64,000 nucleotides of DNA from Acidiferrum sp963764675 (lineage in GTDB: Bacteria > Acidobacteriota > Terriglobia > Acidiferrales > UBA7541), in contig CAVXTQ010000005.1 in NCBI GenBank assembly GCA_963764675.1, positions 186,001-250,000 of the forward strand. Direction: 5' to 3'. A program made the translations under genes and the position numbers. Positions within the stretch are counted from its first letter, which is position 1. Every line of letters begins with the position of its first letter. This document shows positions 17,062 through 28,664 of the stretch, piece after piece. The notes under the pieces were generated by a model that ran no database searches, was not told where the DNA came from, and saw nothing but the letters and a program-made list of their open reading frames with translations.

Positions 17062-18468
17062 ATGATCCCGTTCCTCCATCTTGGCCCGCTTACCATCCCC
17101 ACGTTCGGCCTAATGGTCGCAACCGCGCTGCTCGTTTCGGCCTACGTTCTGCAGGCGGACTTCGACCGGCGAAGAGGCCAGCTCGAGAAAATCAAAGGCT
17201 ACAAGAGTCAGCAGGACGAAGGTTTCCTAGTCATCGGCATCGCTGGAATCGCTGGTCTCCTCGGCGCGCGGCTCTATCACGTCCTCGAAAGTCCGGGCGA
17301 ATTCTTTGCCGACCCCTGGCCGCTGCTCTTCAGCCGCTTCGGCTTCGCGTGGTTTGGAGGATTTCTCGGCGGGTTCGTGGCGCTGCTTTTTCTCGCGCGG
17401 CGCTCGAAGATTCCCATCCTGGAGTTTCTGGACATTTGCTCGCCGGCCGCGTGCGTCGGCTACGCTATTGGGCGGATCGGCTGCCTGCTTTCCGGCGACG
17501 GCGACTACGGCATGCCGACCTCACTTCCCTGGGGCATGAGTTTTCCAAATGGAGTTGTGCCGACCACCGAGCGGGTTCACCCAACGCCCTTGTACGAGTT
17601 CTTCCTGTGGTTGGCGATTGCCGCATTTCTGTGGCGCATGGGAAGCAAAGCGCTGCGCGGGCCGAAAGCAAAAGGCGAAATATTTGCCAACTACCTGCTG
17701 TTCACCGGCGTCGCGCGTTTCCTGATCGAGTTCATTCGCATCAACCCGCGGTCGTTTTTCGGCCTCTCGAACGCGCAGGCGGCCAGCCTCGCGTCCATTA
17801 TCGCCGGCGCGGTGTTACTTTGGCGTATCAAGAGCCAATTTCACGCGCTCAAGAAAGAGCACCGCATCGTAGAGCACATCGCCGCGCAGGGCGACGTGTT
17901 ACAGCAGGAATATCACAAGCCCACACCCGAATGTCCGCACCCGGAGCGTTGGCACATGTATGACTCCATGAGCGCCGAAGTGGAAGTATTGGATTTTTTA
18001 AAAGCGATCGTCACCACCATCAAGCCCGAGTTGGTGGTCGAAACCGGAACATTCTCCGGGCTGAGCACGCTGCGTATCGCCGAAGGTCTGAAAGCCAACG
18101 GCGTCGGCCGTGTGATCACCTGCGAGTACGACGCGAAAGTGTTTGCCGCGGCGAAGCAGCGCTTTCAGTCATCGGGACTCGGCGAATGGATCGACGCTCG
18201 CAACGAATCGAGCCTGGAAATGAAGGTCGACGGCCGCATCGATCTGCTCTTTTGCGACAGCGATGCGCCGATCCGCGAGCAGGAGGTTCGTCACTTTCTC
18301 CCGCAAGTGAATCCCTACGGATTGATTCTGATGCACGACGCGAGTTCCTCGATGAAAACGGTCCGCGAAGCCGCATTGAAGCTGGAGCAAGAAGGCTTGC
18401 TGTCGGTGCTGCTGCTGCCGACGCCACGCGGACTGGTGATGGCACAAAAGCGAGAGGGACGGAAGTAG
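17062..18468 (+). CDS. Lgt-like membrane protein fused to a SAM methyltransferase
   Basis: A 468-residue fusion. Residues 1-265 are a seven-helix Lgt-family domain (prolipoprotein diacylglyceryl transferase), with GRIGCLLSGDGDYG at the family signature and VHPTPLYEFFLWLAIAAFLW, typical of its C-terminal half. Residues about 300-465 are a Class I SAM-dependent methyltransferase of the O-methyltransferase type (ELVVETGTFSGLSTLRIAEG; RVITCEYDAKVFAAAKQRF; IDLLFCDSDAPI). Canonical Lgt has Asn where this has Cys (GRIGN to GRIGC) and His or Tyr before GG where this has Phe (WFGGFLGG), so transferase activity is doubtful. ATG 17062 matches normal Lgt N-termini; a TTG at 17047 is in frame. Function unknown; perhaps lipid or lipoprotein modification. 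Confidence 0.85.
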   Translation: MIPFLHLGPLTIPTFGLMVATALLVSAYVLQADFDRRRGQLEKIKGYKSQQDEGFLVIGIAGIAGLLGARLYHVLESPGEFFADPWPLLFSRFGFAWFGGFLGGFVALLFLARRSKIPILEFLDICSPAACVGYAIGRIGCLLSGDGDYGMPTSLPWGMSFPNGVVPTTERVHPTPLYEFFLWLAIAAFLWRMGSKALRGPKAKGEIFANYLLFTGVARFLIEFIRINPRSFFGLSNAQAASLASIIAGAVLLWRIKSQFHALKKEHRIVEHIAAQGDVLQQEYHKPTPECPHPERWHMYDSMSAEVEVLDFLKAIVTTIKPELVVETGTFSGLSTLRIAEGLKANGVGRVITCEYDAKVFAAAKQRFQSSGLGEWIDARNESSLEMKVDGRIDLLFCDSDAPIREQEVRHFLPQVNPYGLILMHDASSSMKTVREAALKLEQEGLLSVLLLPTPRGLVMAQKREGRK

Positions 18469-18618
18469 CTTGGAGTGCGGCGGCTCACCGCCGCCTTTGA
18501 TGGTGACGCGTTAGCAACAAAATCCGCGATGAAGGCGTGTGCTCCGGCTACTCAAGTCCTGCTGGGTGGGGCATAGTTCTCAAAGGCGGGAGCGAGCTCC
18601 CGCACTCCACGACGGATG
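18469..18618. repeat. Intergenic palindrome cluster between convergent genes
   Basis: Two short palindromes lie between the stops of the Lgt fusion and the amidohydrolase. One is GCGGCGG-CTCA-CCGCCGC (about 18479-18496), preceded by TTGGAGT. The other is GCGGGAGCGAGCTCCCGC (about 18586-18603), followed by ACTCCAC. Both share the word GGAGTGCGG in opposite orientations, so they look like members of one REP-like family; they may act as a bidirectional terminator. Confidence 0.5.
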
Positions 18619-18642
18619 GCCGGGCTAAAGCCCGGCGCCTAC
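18619..18642 (-). repeat. REP-like palindrome, copy 1
   Basis: A 24-base element whose minus strand reads GTAGGCGCCGGGCTTTAGCC and then CGGC. The core GCCGGGCT-nn-AGCCCGGC is a perfect inverted repeat. A second copy differing by one base lies at 24224-24247. Here the element overlaps the end of the amidohydrolase gene and supplies its last codons and its TAG. Confidence 0.7.
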
Positions 18643-19936
18643 ATAAACCTTCCCTTGCTTCATCACGAAGGTGACGTGCTCGAGGACATGAATGTCCGCG
18701 AGAGGATCGCCGCTCACTGCAATGACGTCGGCATACTTCCCAGGCTGAAGCGAGCCGAGCAGTTCTGATTTGCCCAGCAAATCCGCGGCGTTGTGTGTAG
18801 CCGATTGAATCGCCTGCATCGGCGTCATGCCATACTTCACCATGAACGCAAACTGCCGCACGCTCTGGTCGTACGGGCAGACGCCTGCATCCGTTCCGAA
18901 CGACAGCTTGACTCCGGCGCGCAGTGCTTTGGTGAAGTTGCGTCGGTGCGTTTCGCCCAGATCGCGGTCGTGCTCCATAAAATCGGCGGGCCTCCCGCCG
19001 CTTTTGCCTTGCTCCTGAATGCACTCCTCGTCGTAGATATCCATGTCCAGATACGTGCCGCGCTGCTTTGGCGAGCGCGATGCCTTCGTCGTCGATGAGC
19101 GTGGCGTGTTCGACGGAAGCGACGCCCGCGCGGATGGCGTTCTTGATTCCTTCCGTTGCGTGCGCGTGGGCTTCTACGCGAAGGCCGAAGTTCTTGGCTT
19201 CGTCGACCGCAGCTTGCAACTCTTCGGGAGTGAATTCGACCGATTTCGGATTGCTGCCGTGCGTCAGCACCGCGCCGGTCGAGAGCACCTTGATGTGATC
19301 GGCGCCGCTATGCGCGAGGAGCCGCACTTTCTGGCGAACTTCCCACGGGCTGTTGGCTTCGCCGTAGCGCAGATCCCAGGGAAGAGTGATGTCGGGCGCG
19401 AAGCCGGTCATAGCGCCGGCGCCGCCGGTGATAGTGATGTACGCGCCTGCAACGTACATGCGCGGGCCAACGATGTAGCCGAGAGCGATAGCGTCGCGCA
19501 ACGCGATGTCATTTAGCGCGCGGTAAACGCCGACATCCCGCACGGTCGTGAAGCCTTCTTCCAAGAAGACGCGCGCATTCGGGACCGATTCGAGAACTAC
19601 CTGCGAAGCACTCCTTTTCATCTGGTAGGTCGGCTCGAGGTTGGCGATCTGGTCGCCGTCGGCCAGGTGTGTATGGCAGTCGATCAAGCCGGGCAACACG
19701 GTCATTTTCGAAAGGTCGATGGTGGTCGCACCAGAGGGAATAGCGACATCGCCGCCGATGGATTCAATTTTCCCACCGCGAATCAAAATGACTTGATTGG
19801 TGAGAACGCGTCCGGCGTCAACGTCGATCACTTTTCCGGCGCGAATTGCAGTGACCGTCGCGGACTTTTCTTGCGCGAGTCCGCAAGCGGCTAACGACAA
19901 TACGAGCGGCAATACGCAAACGCATTGCTTGAACAT
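18625..19936 (-). pseudogene. Exported amidohydrolase (prolidase-like), split by a single-base frameshift
   Basis: A metal-dependent amidohydrolase of the imidazolonepropionase/Xaa-Pro dipeptidase-like group, interrupted at a TTT run (19067-19069). The first frame has a signal sequence ending LSLAACGLAQ (possibly a lipoprotein), the metal motif DCHTHLADGD, the likely carboxylated Lys in HIKVLSTGA, and His in VEAHAHATEG and VEHATLIDDEG. The second has the metal Asp in SFGTDAGVCPYD and the terminal GKYADVIAVSGDPLAD. Dropping one T restores LAKQRGTYLDMDIYDEE and a 436-residue enzyme with every ligand present. I read this as a real enzyme with a sequence error. The stop codon lies inside a REP-like palindrome. 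Confidence 0.85.
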
Positions 19937-19966
19937 GGTGATGGAAGATCCTTTCGCCGGCAGAGC

Positions 19967-22634
<2,668 letters not shown>

Positions 22635-22718
22635 TCTGGCTGTCCTTTCGCTACTACGGCAGAACTCTATGATAGCTGAAAATGAATCCGAGCGCCGGGC
22701 AGCTATACTGGTAGGTGC

Positions 22719-24192
22719 ATGAATATTGTTCTGATATCGACGTACGAGCTGGGGCGGCAGCCGTTCGGCGTGGTGTCGCCGGCAGCGTGGTTGCGGAAGC
22801 GCGGGCATGGCGTGGCGTGTTCTGACCTGACGCGACAGTCGCTCGATCACGGCGCTATTCGCGACGCGGGATTGATTGCGATTTACCTACCGATGCACAC
22901 GGCAACGCGGCTGGCAGCGCAGCTCATTCCTTCTCTAAGAGAGCAGAATCCCGCTGCGCACCTATGTTGTTACGGTTTATATGCGCCGATGAACGCGGAG
23001 TATCTGCGGACGCTTGGAGTGGGGACGATCCTTGGCGGGGAATTCGAGAATGAGCTCGTGCATTTGGCAGCACGATTGAGTGCGGCAAGCGGAGACAGCA
23101 GGCGAAATCCGCAGGGTAACGGCGCGACGCAGACCGAACCAGAAATCTCGCTGGAGCGGCTGAACTTTGAGGTGCCGGATCGTTCCGGAATGCCCAAGCT
23201 CGAGAAATATGCTCACTTGATTGTTCCGGGCGATGGTTATCGAGTGGTCGGATCGACGGAAGCCAGCCGTGGTTGCAAGCATCTTTGCCGGCACTGTCCG
23301 ATTGTCCCGGTGTACAAGGGCGTTTTTCGCATTGTGAACCGCGAGGTCGTGCTTGCGGATGTTCGCCAGCAAGTAGCGGCCGGCGCGCAGCACATTTCGT
23401 TTGGCGATCCGGATTTTTTCAACGGAATCCGGCACGCGATGGAGCTTGTAGAAGCGTTCCACCGCGAATTTCCGGACGTCACCTACGACGTGACCATCAA
23501 GATCGAGCATCTTCGGAAGTACGAAGAGCACTTACCGCGGCTCCGCGATACCGGGTGCCTATTTGTGATCAGCGCGGTCGAATCGGTCGACGACGAAATT
23601 CTAGAACGGCTGGACAAAGGGCATACGCGAACGGACTTTCTGCACGTGGCCAGAACGTTCCGCGTCACTGGGGATGACGCTGCATCCCACCTTCGTGGCG
23701 TTCACTCCGTGGACGACGGTGGAAAACTACCTGGATTTGCTGCGCGTTTTGCACGAACAAGAACTGGTCGAGAATGTGGCGCCGATCCAGTTGGGAATCC
23801 GGCTACTGATTCCCGAGGGATCGCGATTGCTGGAGTTGGAGGAAGTGCGGCGGACGGTGGGTCCGTTCGATGCGAAGTCGCTGGCGTACCCGTGGAAGAA
23901 TGGGGATGCCCGAGTGGACGTGCTGAGCGAAACGGTGCAGTCGATTGCGGCGGAGTCAGATCGAAAGAAAGAAACGCGCGCCGCCGCTTTCGAAAAGATT
24001 TGGACAGCGGCTCATGCCGCAGCCGGGATCAGCGCTCCCGATGTGCCGATCACGCGACCCGCTGCCGCGGTGCCGTTCTTGAGCGAGCCATGGTATTGCT
24101 GCGCCGAGCCGACCGCCGATCAATTGGTGTCCATCGGCACCGTAGCGAAGACGGCCAGCGAACCGGCCATCGCGGCCGGTGGATTTGTGTGA
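22719..24192 (+). pseudogene. CCAEP-tail radical SAM protein, split by a single-base frameshift
   Basis: A radical SAM protein of about 490 residues. An N-terminal B12-binding-like Rossmann region (MNIVLISTYELGRQPFG) precedes a radical SAM domain with CX3CX2C (RGCKHLCRHCPIVPVY, Cys186/190/193) and SFGDPDFFNG. The frame breaks at GGGG (23670-23673); removing one G gives VTGMTLHPTFVAFTPWTTVE and runs to TGA at 24192. Near the end stands WYCCAEPTAD (Cys460-Cys461). This matches the family I know as CUAEP/CCAEP-tail radical SAM (seleno)proteins, some of which carry selenocysteine at the first Cys; here both codons are TGC. The next gene is an ATP-grasp ligase, suggesting a shared pathway. Product unknown. 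Confidence 0.82.
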
Positions 24193-24223
24193 TCAGTACG
24201 CTGACGGCGATAGCCAAGGTTAT

Positions 24224-24247
24224 GTAGGCGCCGGGCTTCAGCCCGGC
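24224..24247 (+). repeat. REP-like palindrome, copy 2
   Basis: GTAGGCGCCGGGCTTCAGCC followed by CGGC. It differs from the copy at 18619-18642 by one loop base. It lies between the radical SAM stop and the ATP-grasp start, where it may form a stable hairpin in the transcript. Confidence 0.7.
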
Positions 24248-24293
24248 GTATCTAGCTGTTCTCGGCAATCGGATAACACAACAGGAGCGATCG

Positions 24294-25608
24294 TTGCATC
24301 GCAAACGACTGCTGCTTTTCGCCAGCAAGCTAGGCTACCAAACGCGGAGCTTCGACGAAGCAGCGCAAGAACTTGGCGTCGATCTGACGTTTGTCACCGA
24401 CCGATGCCACCAGCTTGACGATCCATGGGGCGATCGTGCCATTCCCGTTCACTTCGAATCGCCGGATGCCGCAGCGTACGAAGTCTTGGAAGCGGTGCGA
24501 TCTAGCGGCCCAGTCGATGGCGAAGTCGACGGCGTTCTCGCGCTGGGTGACCGGCCCGCCGTTGCGGCGGCGTACGTCGCCCGCGGCCTTGGCCTGCAGT
24601 ACAACCACCCAGCGGCGGCGGAAGCCTGCCGCAGCAAACTGCGGACGCGTGAGATCTTTCGCGATGCGGGCTTGCGGGTGCCGTGGTTTCGCAGCGTTTC
24701 TTTACAGCCGGCGCCGGAGCCGTCGCTCCTTGGGATTTCCTACCCATGCGTCTTGAAGCCGTTGTCGCTCTCCGCGAGCCAGGGGGTCGTGCGCGCAAAC
24801 AACCGCGAAGAATTTCTCGTTGCAGCTGCCAGGATTCACCGCCTTCTCGCATCGCCTGAAATTGCGGCGAAGCGGGAACCGAACCTGGATCAGATGATCG
24901 TCGAGGGCTACATTCCGGGCAGGGAAGTCGCGGTGGAAGGCTTGCTCACCGAAGGAGTTCTGCGCATCCTCGCAATTTTCGACAAGCCCGATCCGCTGGA
25001 CGGGCCTTACTTTGAAGAGACGGTGTACGTCACGCCGTCGCTCTTGCCGGAAGCGCAGCAGCGAGAGGTCGAGCGGTGCGCGGCGGAAGCTGCGCGCGCC
25101 CTGGGCCTTTCTGCACGGCCCAGTTCATGCGGAGTTTCGCATCAACGACGCTGGTGTGTGGCCGCTGGAGGTTGCGCCCCGGCCCATCGGTGGTCTTTGC
25201 GCGCGTGCGTTACGGTTTCAGAACGCGCAAAGCAACGAGACGATTGGCCTGGAAGAGCTGCTGCTGCGTCACGCCGTCGATCTGCCGGGCAGCGATTGGC
25301 CACGCGAAGCATCGGCCTCCGGCGTGATGATGATCCCGGTCCCACGGAGTGGAGTTCTCGAAAAAGTCGCTGGCGAAGACGAGGCCCGCGCAACACCAGG
25401 TGTCAGCGAATTGCAAATCACCGCGCGCCTTCACGACCACATCACCGCGTGGCCCGAGGGCTCGAGCTATCTGGGATTTCTCTTCGCTAGGGCCGGCGAT
25501 CCGAAGGAAGTGGAGAGATCTCTGCGCGAAGCTCACGGCAAGTTGCGGTTCACTTTGACGCCGCGTTTGCCAGTGGAACATCCGGCCACCAGGCGCATCG
25601 TCGAGTAG
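24294..25608 (+). pseudogene. ATP-grasp ligase, split by a single-base frameshift
   Basis: An ATP-grasp carboxylate-amine ligase-like protein of about 437 residues. The start is TTG 24294 with AGGAG six bases upstream. The N-terminal preATP region (RLLLFASKLGYQTRSFDEAA; VDGVLALGDRPAVAAAYVAR) is followed by ATP-grasp motifs (YPCVLKPLSLSASQGVV; QMIVEGYIPGREVAVEGLL). The frame breaks at TTT (25108-25110); removing one T gives ALGLLHGPVHAEFRINDAGV and then PLEVAPRPIGG, the metal/ATP-binding Glu-Asn/Arg region. Such enzymes join an acid and an amine via acyl phosphate. It lies 101 bases after the CCAEP-tail radical SAM gene, on the same strand, and probably acts on the same unknown product. Confidence 0.82.
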
Positions 25609-25647
25609 GGATTCGCAGACTGCGTACTTCGAAGAGACGGCCGGAAA

Positions 25648-25980
25648 CTAGCCCTTCGCCTTGGGCGCGACGTAACCTTCAGGGAGTTTCGATCCTTCAC
25701 CGAAGAAAAACTGCTCCATCTGTTCTTCCATAATTTTCTGCGAATTAGGATCCAGAGGGTTCAGCCGGTACTCATTCATGACCATCTTGGAATGCTCGAT
25801 CCACAGCTTCCAGGCGTCTTTCGAAACGTTTTCGTAGACGCGCTTGCCGAGTTCGCCTTTCCATGGAATGCGATCCAGTCCAGGCATTTCCCTGCCGAAT
25901 TTCACGCAGTGCACCATGCGAGCGCCAGGCTTCACCGGTTCGCTGGCCGGCTGGGCTGGACCGCAGGACTCATTGGCCAT
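25648..25980 (-). CDS. yggX: YggX-type Fe(II)-trafficking / oxidative damage protection protein
   Basis: A 110-residue cytoplasmic protein of the YggX family, which helps protect Fe-S clusters and iron traffic under oxidative stress. The diagnostic start MVHCVKFGREMPGLDRIPW with its single conserved Cys is at residues 22-40, followed by WKLWIEHSKMVMNEYRLNPL and EEQMEQFFFGEG. GAGGAG stands six bases before ATG 25980, which supports a 21-residue N-terminal extension (ANESCGPAQPASEPVKPGAR) not found in the enterobacterial protein; it carries one extra Cys. Divergent from the sugar-phosphate cluster that begins near 26165. Confidence 0.92.
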   Translation of the reverse strand: MANESCGPAQPASEPVKPGARMVHCVKFGREMPGLDRIPWKGELGKRVYENVSKDAWKLWIEHSKMVMNEYRLNPLDPNSQKIMEEQMEQFFFGEGSKLPEGYVAPKAKG

Positions 25981-26164
25981 CTCATTCTCCTCGGGAACAC
26001 TGAATTTTGACGATACCGCAAGCGAGTGAAAATTCCTAGCCGCGAATCGGGACCCACCGATGCGGTTTGTTTGGTACTTAGACCCATATCCGAATGAAAA
26101 TGGAGGGCGTCAGCAAGGTACGTGGCATACTGGCAAACAAGCAATAGAAGTTTAGGAGAAACCT

Positions 26165-27916
26165 CTGGGAAATCACGGGTCGTTTCCTGGGCAAACCCTG
26201 TTTCCAGGCAGACTCCATGACGCCTATCGGCGGGAATTGAACCGATTGGCTGCTGGCGAAGTGCTTGAGCGCCTGTGGAGCAGAGATTTTTTCTTGTGGC
26301 CCGTCGACGAAAGCCCGAAGCAAGATCTCAGCGCAAATCTCGCTTGGCTGGACCTGCCACAACGAATAGGCCCTTACATGGCGCGCGCAGCGGATCTGGT
26401 TGCCGCCACGCAGCAGCAGGGTTTCCAGGACGTGGTTTTTGTGGCCATGGGGGATTCCAACCTGGCTGCAGAGGCCGTGGCGCAAGCTTCCAGGGAAAAG
26501 CGATGGAGGCGAGTTTTTCTTCTGGATAGCACCGATCCCGCAGCGATTCGCGCCATCGATGGCCAATTGGACTTGGAACTCACGATTTTTGTTTTTGCGA
26601 ACAAATCGGGGAAGCGCATCGAGAACCACGCGCTGCTGCTGTATTTTCTCGATCGATTGAAAGCACATGGCAGTACCGATCCCGGGCGGCACTTCGTTGC
26701 CGTCACTGAAGAGAACTCCTACCTCGCATCGCACGCACGATCCTACGGATTTCTCGGAACGTTTTTGGACTCTCCGGGCATAAAAGGGCGTTACTCGTCC
26801 TTGATCCACTTCGGCCTTCTGCTGTCCGCCCTCTGGAACTTCGATCCGGCCGACTTGGCGTCCCGCGCTGAGGTAATGCAGGATCTGTGCCGCCAGTCAA
26901 CACCACCCGAAGAGAATCCCGCCTTGACTCTCGGTGCGCTCCTGGCGGCGGGTGTCATCGAGGGTCACGACAAACTGCTTCTTCTGAGCACGAAAAGTCT
27001 CGAGGCATCGACGTATCGCATCGGGCAGCTAGTCGGGGCTAGCACGAGTAAGGGCGGCCGGGGGCTGATTCCGATCTGCGGCCAACCTCCCAGGCCTTTG
27101 GAAATTTATCAGCGAGGTTGTGTCTCCGTGATTCTGACGATGCGCGGGGATGACGACACCGAAATCAAGGCAGCCGAAAGGCAGTTGAAGCAAGCCGGCG
27201 TTCCTCTTGTTTCGGTCGAACTAAATTCGCCCGCGGATCTCGGCGCCGGATTGTTCAAGTGGGAGGTTGCCACGGCGCTTGCTTGTGCGTTGCTGAAAGT
27301 GAACCCTTTTGACGAACCCGACGTACTGGCGGGTAGAGAACGAGCGGGGGAGATCCTGGGGGCGCTGATTGCTAAGGGCGAGTTGCCTGCCAAGACCGTC
27401 CGCGTCCACGAAAGAGGCATGGAGCTCTACGCGGAGGGAGAAACGCGGCTCCAGGTTTCGACGCTAAGCGTCTCCGATGCTTTCCGAACTTTTTTTGATC
27501 TGCGGGCCGCGGATGGATATCTAGCGATCATAACGTTCCTGAGCAGCCATCCTTTCGTGGATGCGGCCTTGGGACGCCTGCGCGAACAACTCGCCTCGAG
27601 GCTGGGGATACCAGTCCTGCTGAGCTCGGGCCCGCGGTACCTTCATTATTTCGAGCAGGTCTACAAAGGGGGCCCCCCGAAAGGACTCTTCTTGATTCTG
27701 ACCAGCGAGCCGGCCGAGGATATCGTCATTCCCGGTGCTGGCTATACCTTTGGGCAATTGCAGCTAGCGCTAGCGATGGGCGACTTCGAATCCTTCGAGT
27801 CCCGCCAAAAGCTCGTCGTCCGCATACATCTCACGCAGGGCTTGGAGCAGAGCCTCGCTGAACTCGAACATGTGATTCAGCAAGCCCTGGTAAACACCCG
27901 CGACTCCGGCCGCTGA
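26165..27916 (+). CDS. Glucose-6-phosphate isomerase-like protein with degenerate active site
   Basis: About 583 residues, resembling the isomerase half of fused transaldolase/PGI proteins (LLDSTDPAAIRAID; GRYSSLIHFGLLLSALWNF; VNPFDEPDV). The catalytic signatures are altered: GMGGSSLA is AMGDSNLA, SSKSGTT is ANKSGKR, ESTGK is ASTSK (the catalytic Glu is lost) and FDQPDV-K is FDEPDV-R. I infer a non-catalytic or changed-function paralogue. No ATG fits: AGGAG at 26154-26158 precedes a CTG at 26165 by six bases, and family-like sequence (LHDAYRRELNRLAAGEVLER) already starts before the TTG at 26237, so I favour the CTG. Followed on the same strand by HAD, zwf and glk genes. Confidence 0.75.
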   Translation: MGNHGSFPGQTLFPGRLHDAYRRELNRLAAGEVLERLWSRDFFLWPVDESPKQDLSANLAWLDLPQRIGPYMARAADLVAATQQQGFQDVVFVAMGDSNLAAEAVAQASREKRWRRVFLLDSTDPAAIRAIDGQLDLELTIFVFANKSGKRIENHALLLYFLDRLKAHGSTDPGRHFVAVTEENSYLASHARSYGFLGTFLDSPGIKGRYSSLIHFGLLLSALWNFDPADLASRAEVMQDLCRQSTPPEENPALTLGALLAAGVIEGHDKLLLLSTKSLEASTYRIGQLVGASTSKGGRGLIPICGQPPRPLEIYQRGCVSVILTMRGDDDTEIKAAERQLKQAGVPLVSVELNSPADLGAGLFKWEVATALACALLKVNPFDEPDVLAGRERAGEILGALIAKGELPAKTVRVHERGMELYAEGETRLQVSTLSVSDAFRTFFDLRAADGYLAIITFLSSHPFVDAALGRLREQLASRLGIPVLLSSGPRYLHYFEQVYKGGPPKGLFLILTSEPAEDIVIPGAGYTFGQLQLALAMGDFESFESRQKLVVRIHLTQGLEQSLAELEHVIQQALVNTRDSGR

Positions 27917-27991
27917 AGTAACGGGCCTCGCCCCTTCTTAGGATAATATTGCGGTTCGGAAAGAGGCCTTCGCGGCGGAGGTAACCCACAC

Positions 27992-28603
27992 TTGTCCAAA
28001 ATAAACACGCTGTTCTGGGACATCGGAGGCGTCATCCTGACCAACGGCTGGGACCGCGGGTCGCGCCGCGAGGCAGCCACCGCCTTTCATTTGGATTGGG
28101 AAGAGTTTCAGGACCGCCACGAGTTAGCGTTCCCAGCGTTCGACTCGGGGCACACGACATTGGACGAGTACCTCGACCGAACGCTGTTTTACCGGCCGCG
28201 CTCGTTCACCCGCGAGGAATTTACAGCCTTCATGTTCGCTCAGTCGAAGGAGTATCCGGAGTCGCGCGCGATCCTGGATCTTGCGGCGCGCACCGGGAAA
28301 TACTTCATCGGGGCCATCAACAACGAGCCACTGGAGCTCAACCGGTACCGCATCGAAGCCTTCGACCTGCGAAGAGACTTCTTGGTTTTCTTCAGCTCGT
28401 GCTACGTCCGTTCGCGCAAACCCGAAGAGTTGATTTTTCGCGTGGCGCTCGAGGTCACGCAACGCCCGCCGGAGCGGTGCGTGTTTATCGACGACCGGCC
28501 GCTGAATCTCGAGAGTCCGCGGCGGCTGGGTATGAACGTTATCCACTACCAAAACGCGTCGCAACTCCGCTCTGATCTGCAAAAGTACGACGTTGAGGTA
28601 TAG
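27992..28603 (+). CDS. HAD-superfamily hydrolase
   Basis: A 203-residue HAD hydrolase of the IA (haloacid dehalogenase/phosphatase) type. Motif I is FWDIGGVIL at residues 8-16; the second acid of DxD is Gly, as in many eukaryote-like and sugar-phosphatase members. Motif III lysine is in RSRKPEELIF and motif IV is CVFIDDRPLNLE. A TTG at 27992 with GGAGGT ten bases upstream is the likely start. By context, between a PGI-like protein and glucose-6-phosphate dehydrogenase, it may dephosphorylate a sugar phosphate, but the family is broad and substrate cannot be read from sequence. Confidence 0.82.
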   Translation: MSKINTLFWDIGGVILTNGWDRGSRREAATAFHLDWEEFQDRHELAFPAFDSGHTTLDEYLDRTLFYRPRSFTREEFTAFMFAQSKEYPESRAILDLAARTGKYFIGAINNEPLELNRYRIEAFDLRRDFLVFFSSCYVRSRKPEELIFRVALEVTQRPPERCVFIDDRPLNLESPRRLGMNVIHYQNASQLRSDLQKYDVEV

Positions 28604-28664
28604 TGGCGTGCGCCACTGAGTCTGTAAGAAACACCTGCAATCGACTCGAGGGGAGACAACGGCC

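Noticed and set aside
24097..24102. Selenocysteine at the CCAEP tail
   Set aside because: Both codons are TGC; there is no in-frame TGA at this position, so this copy is a cysteine form.
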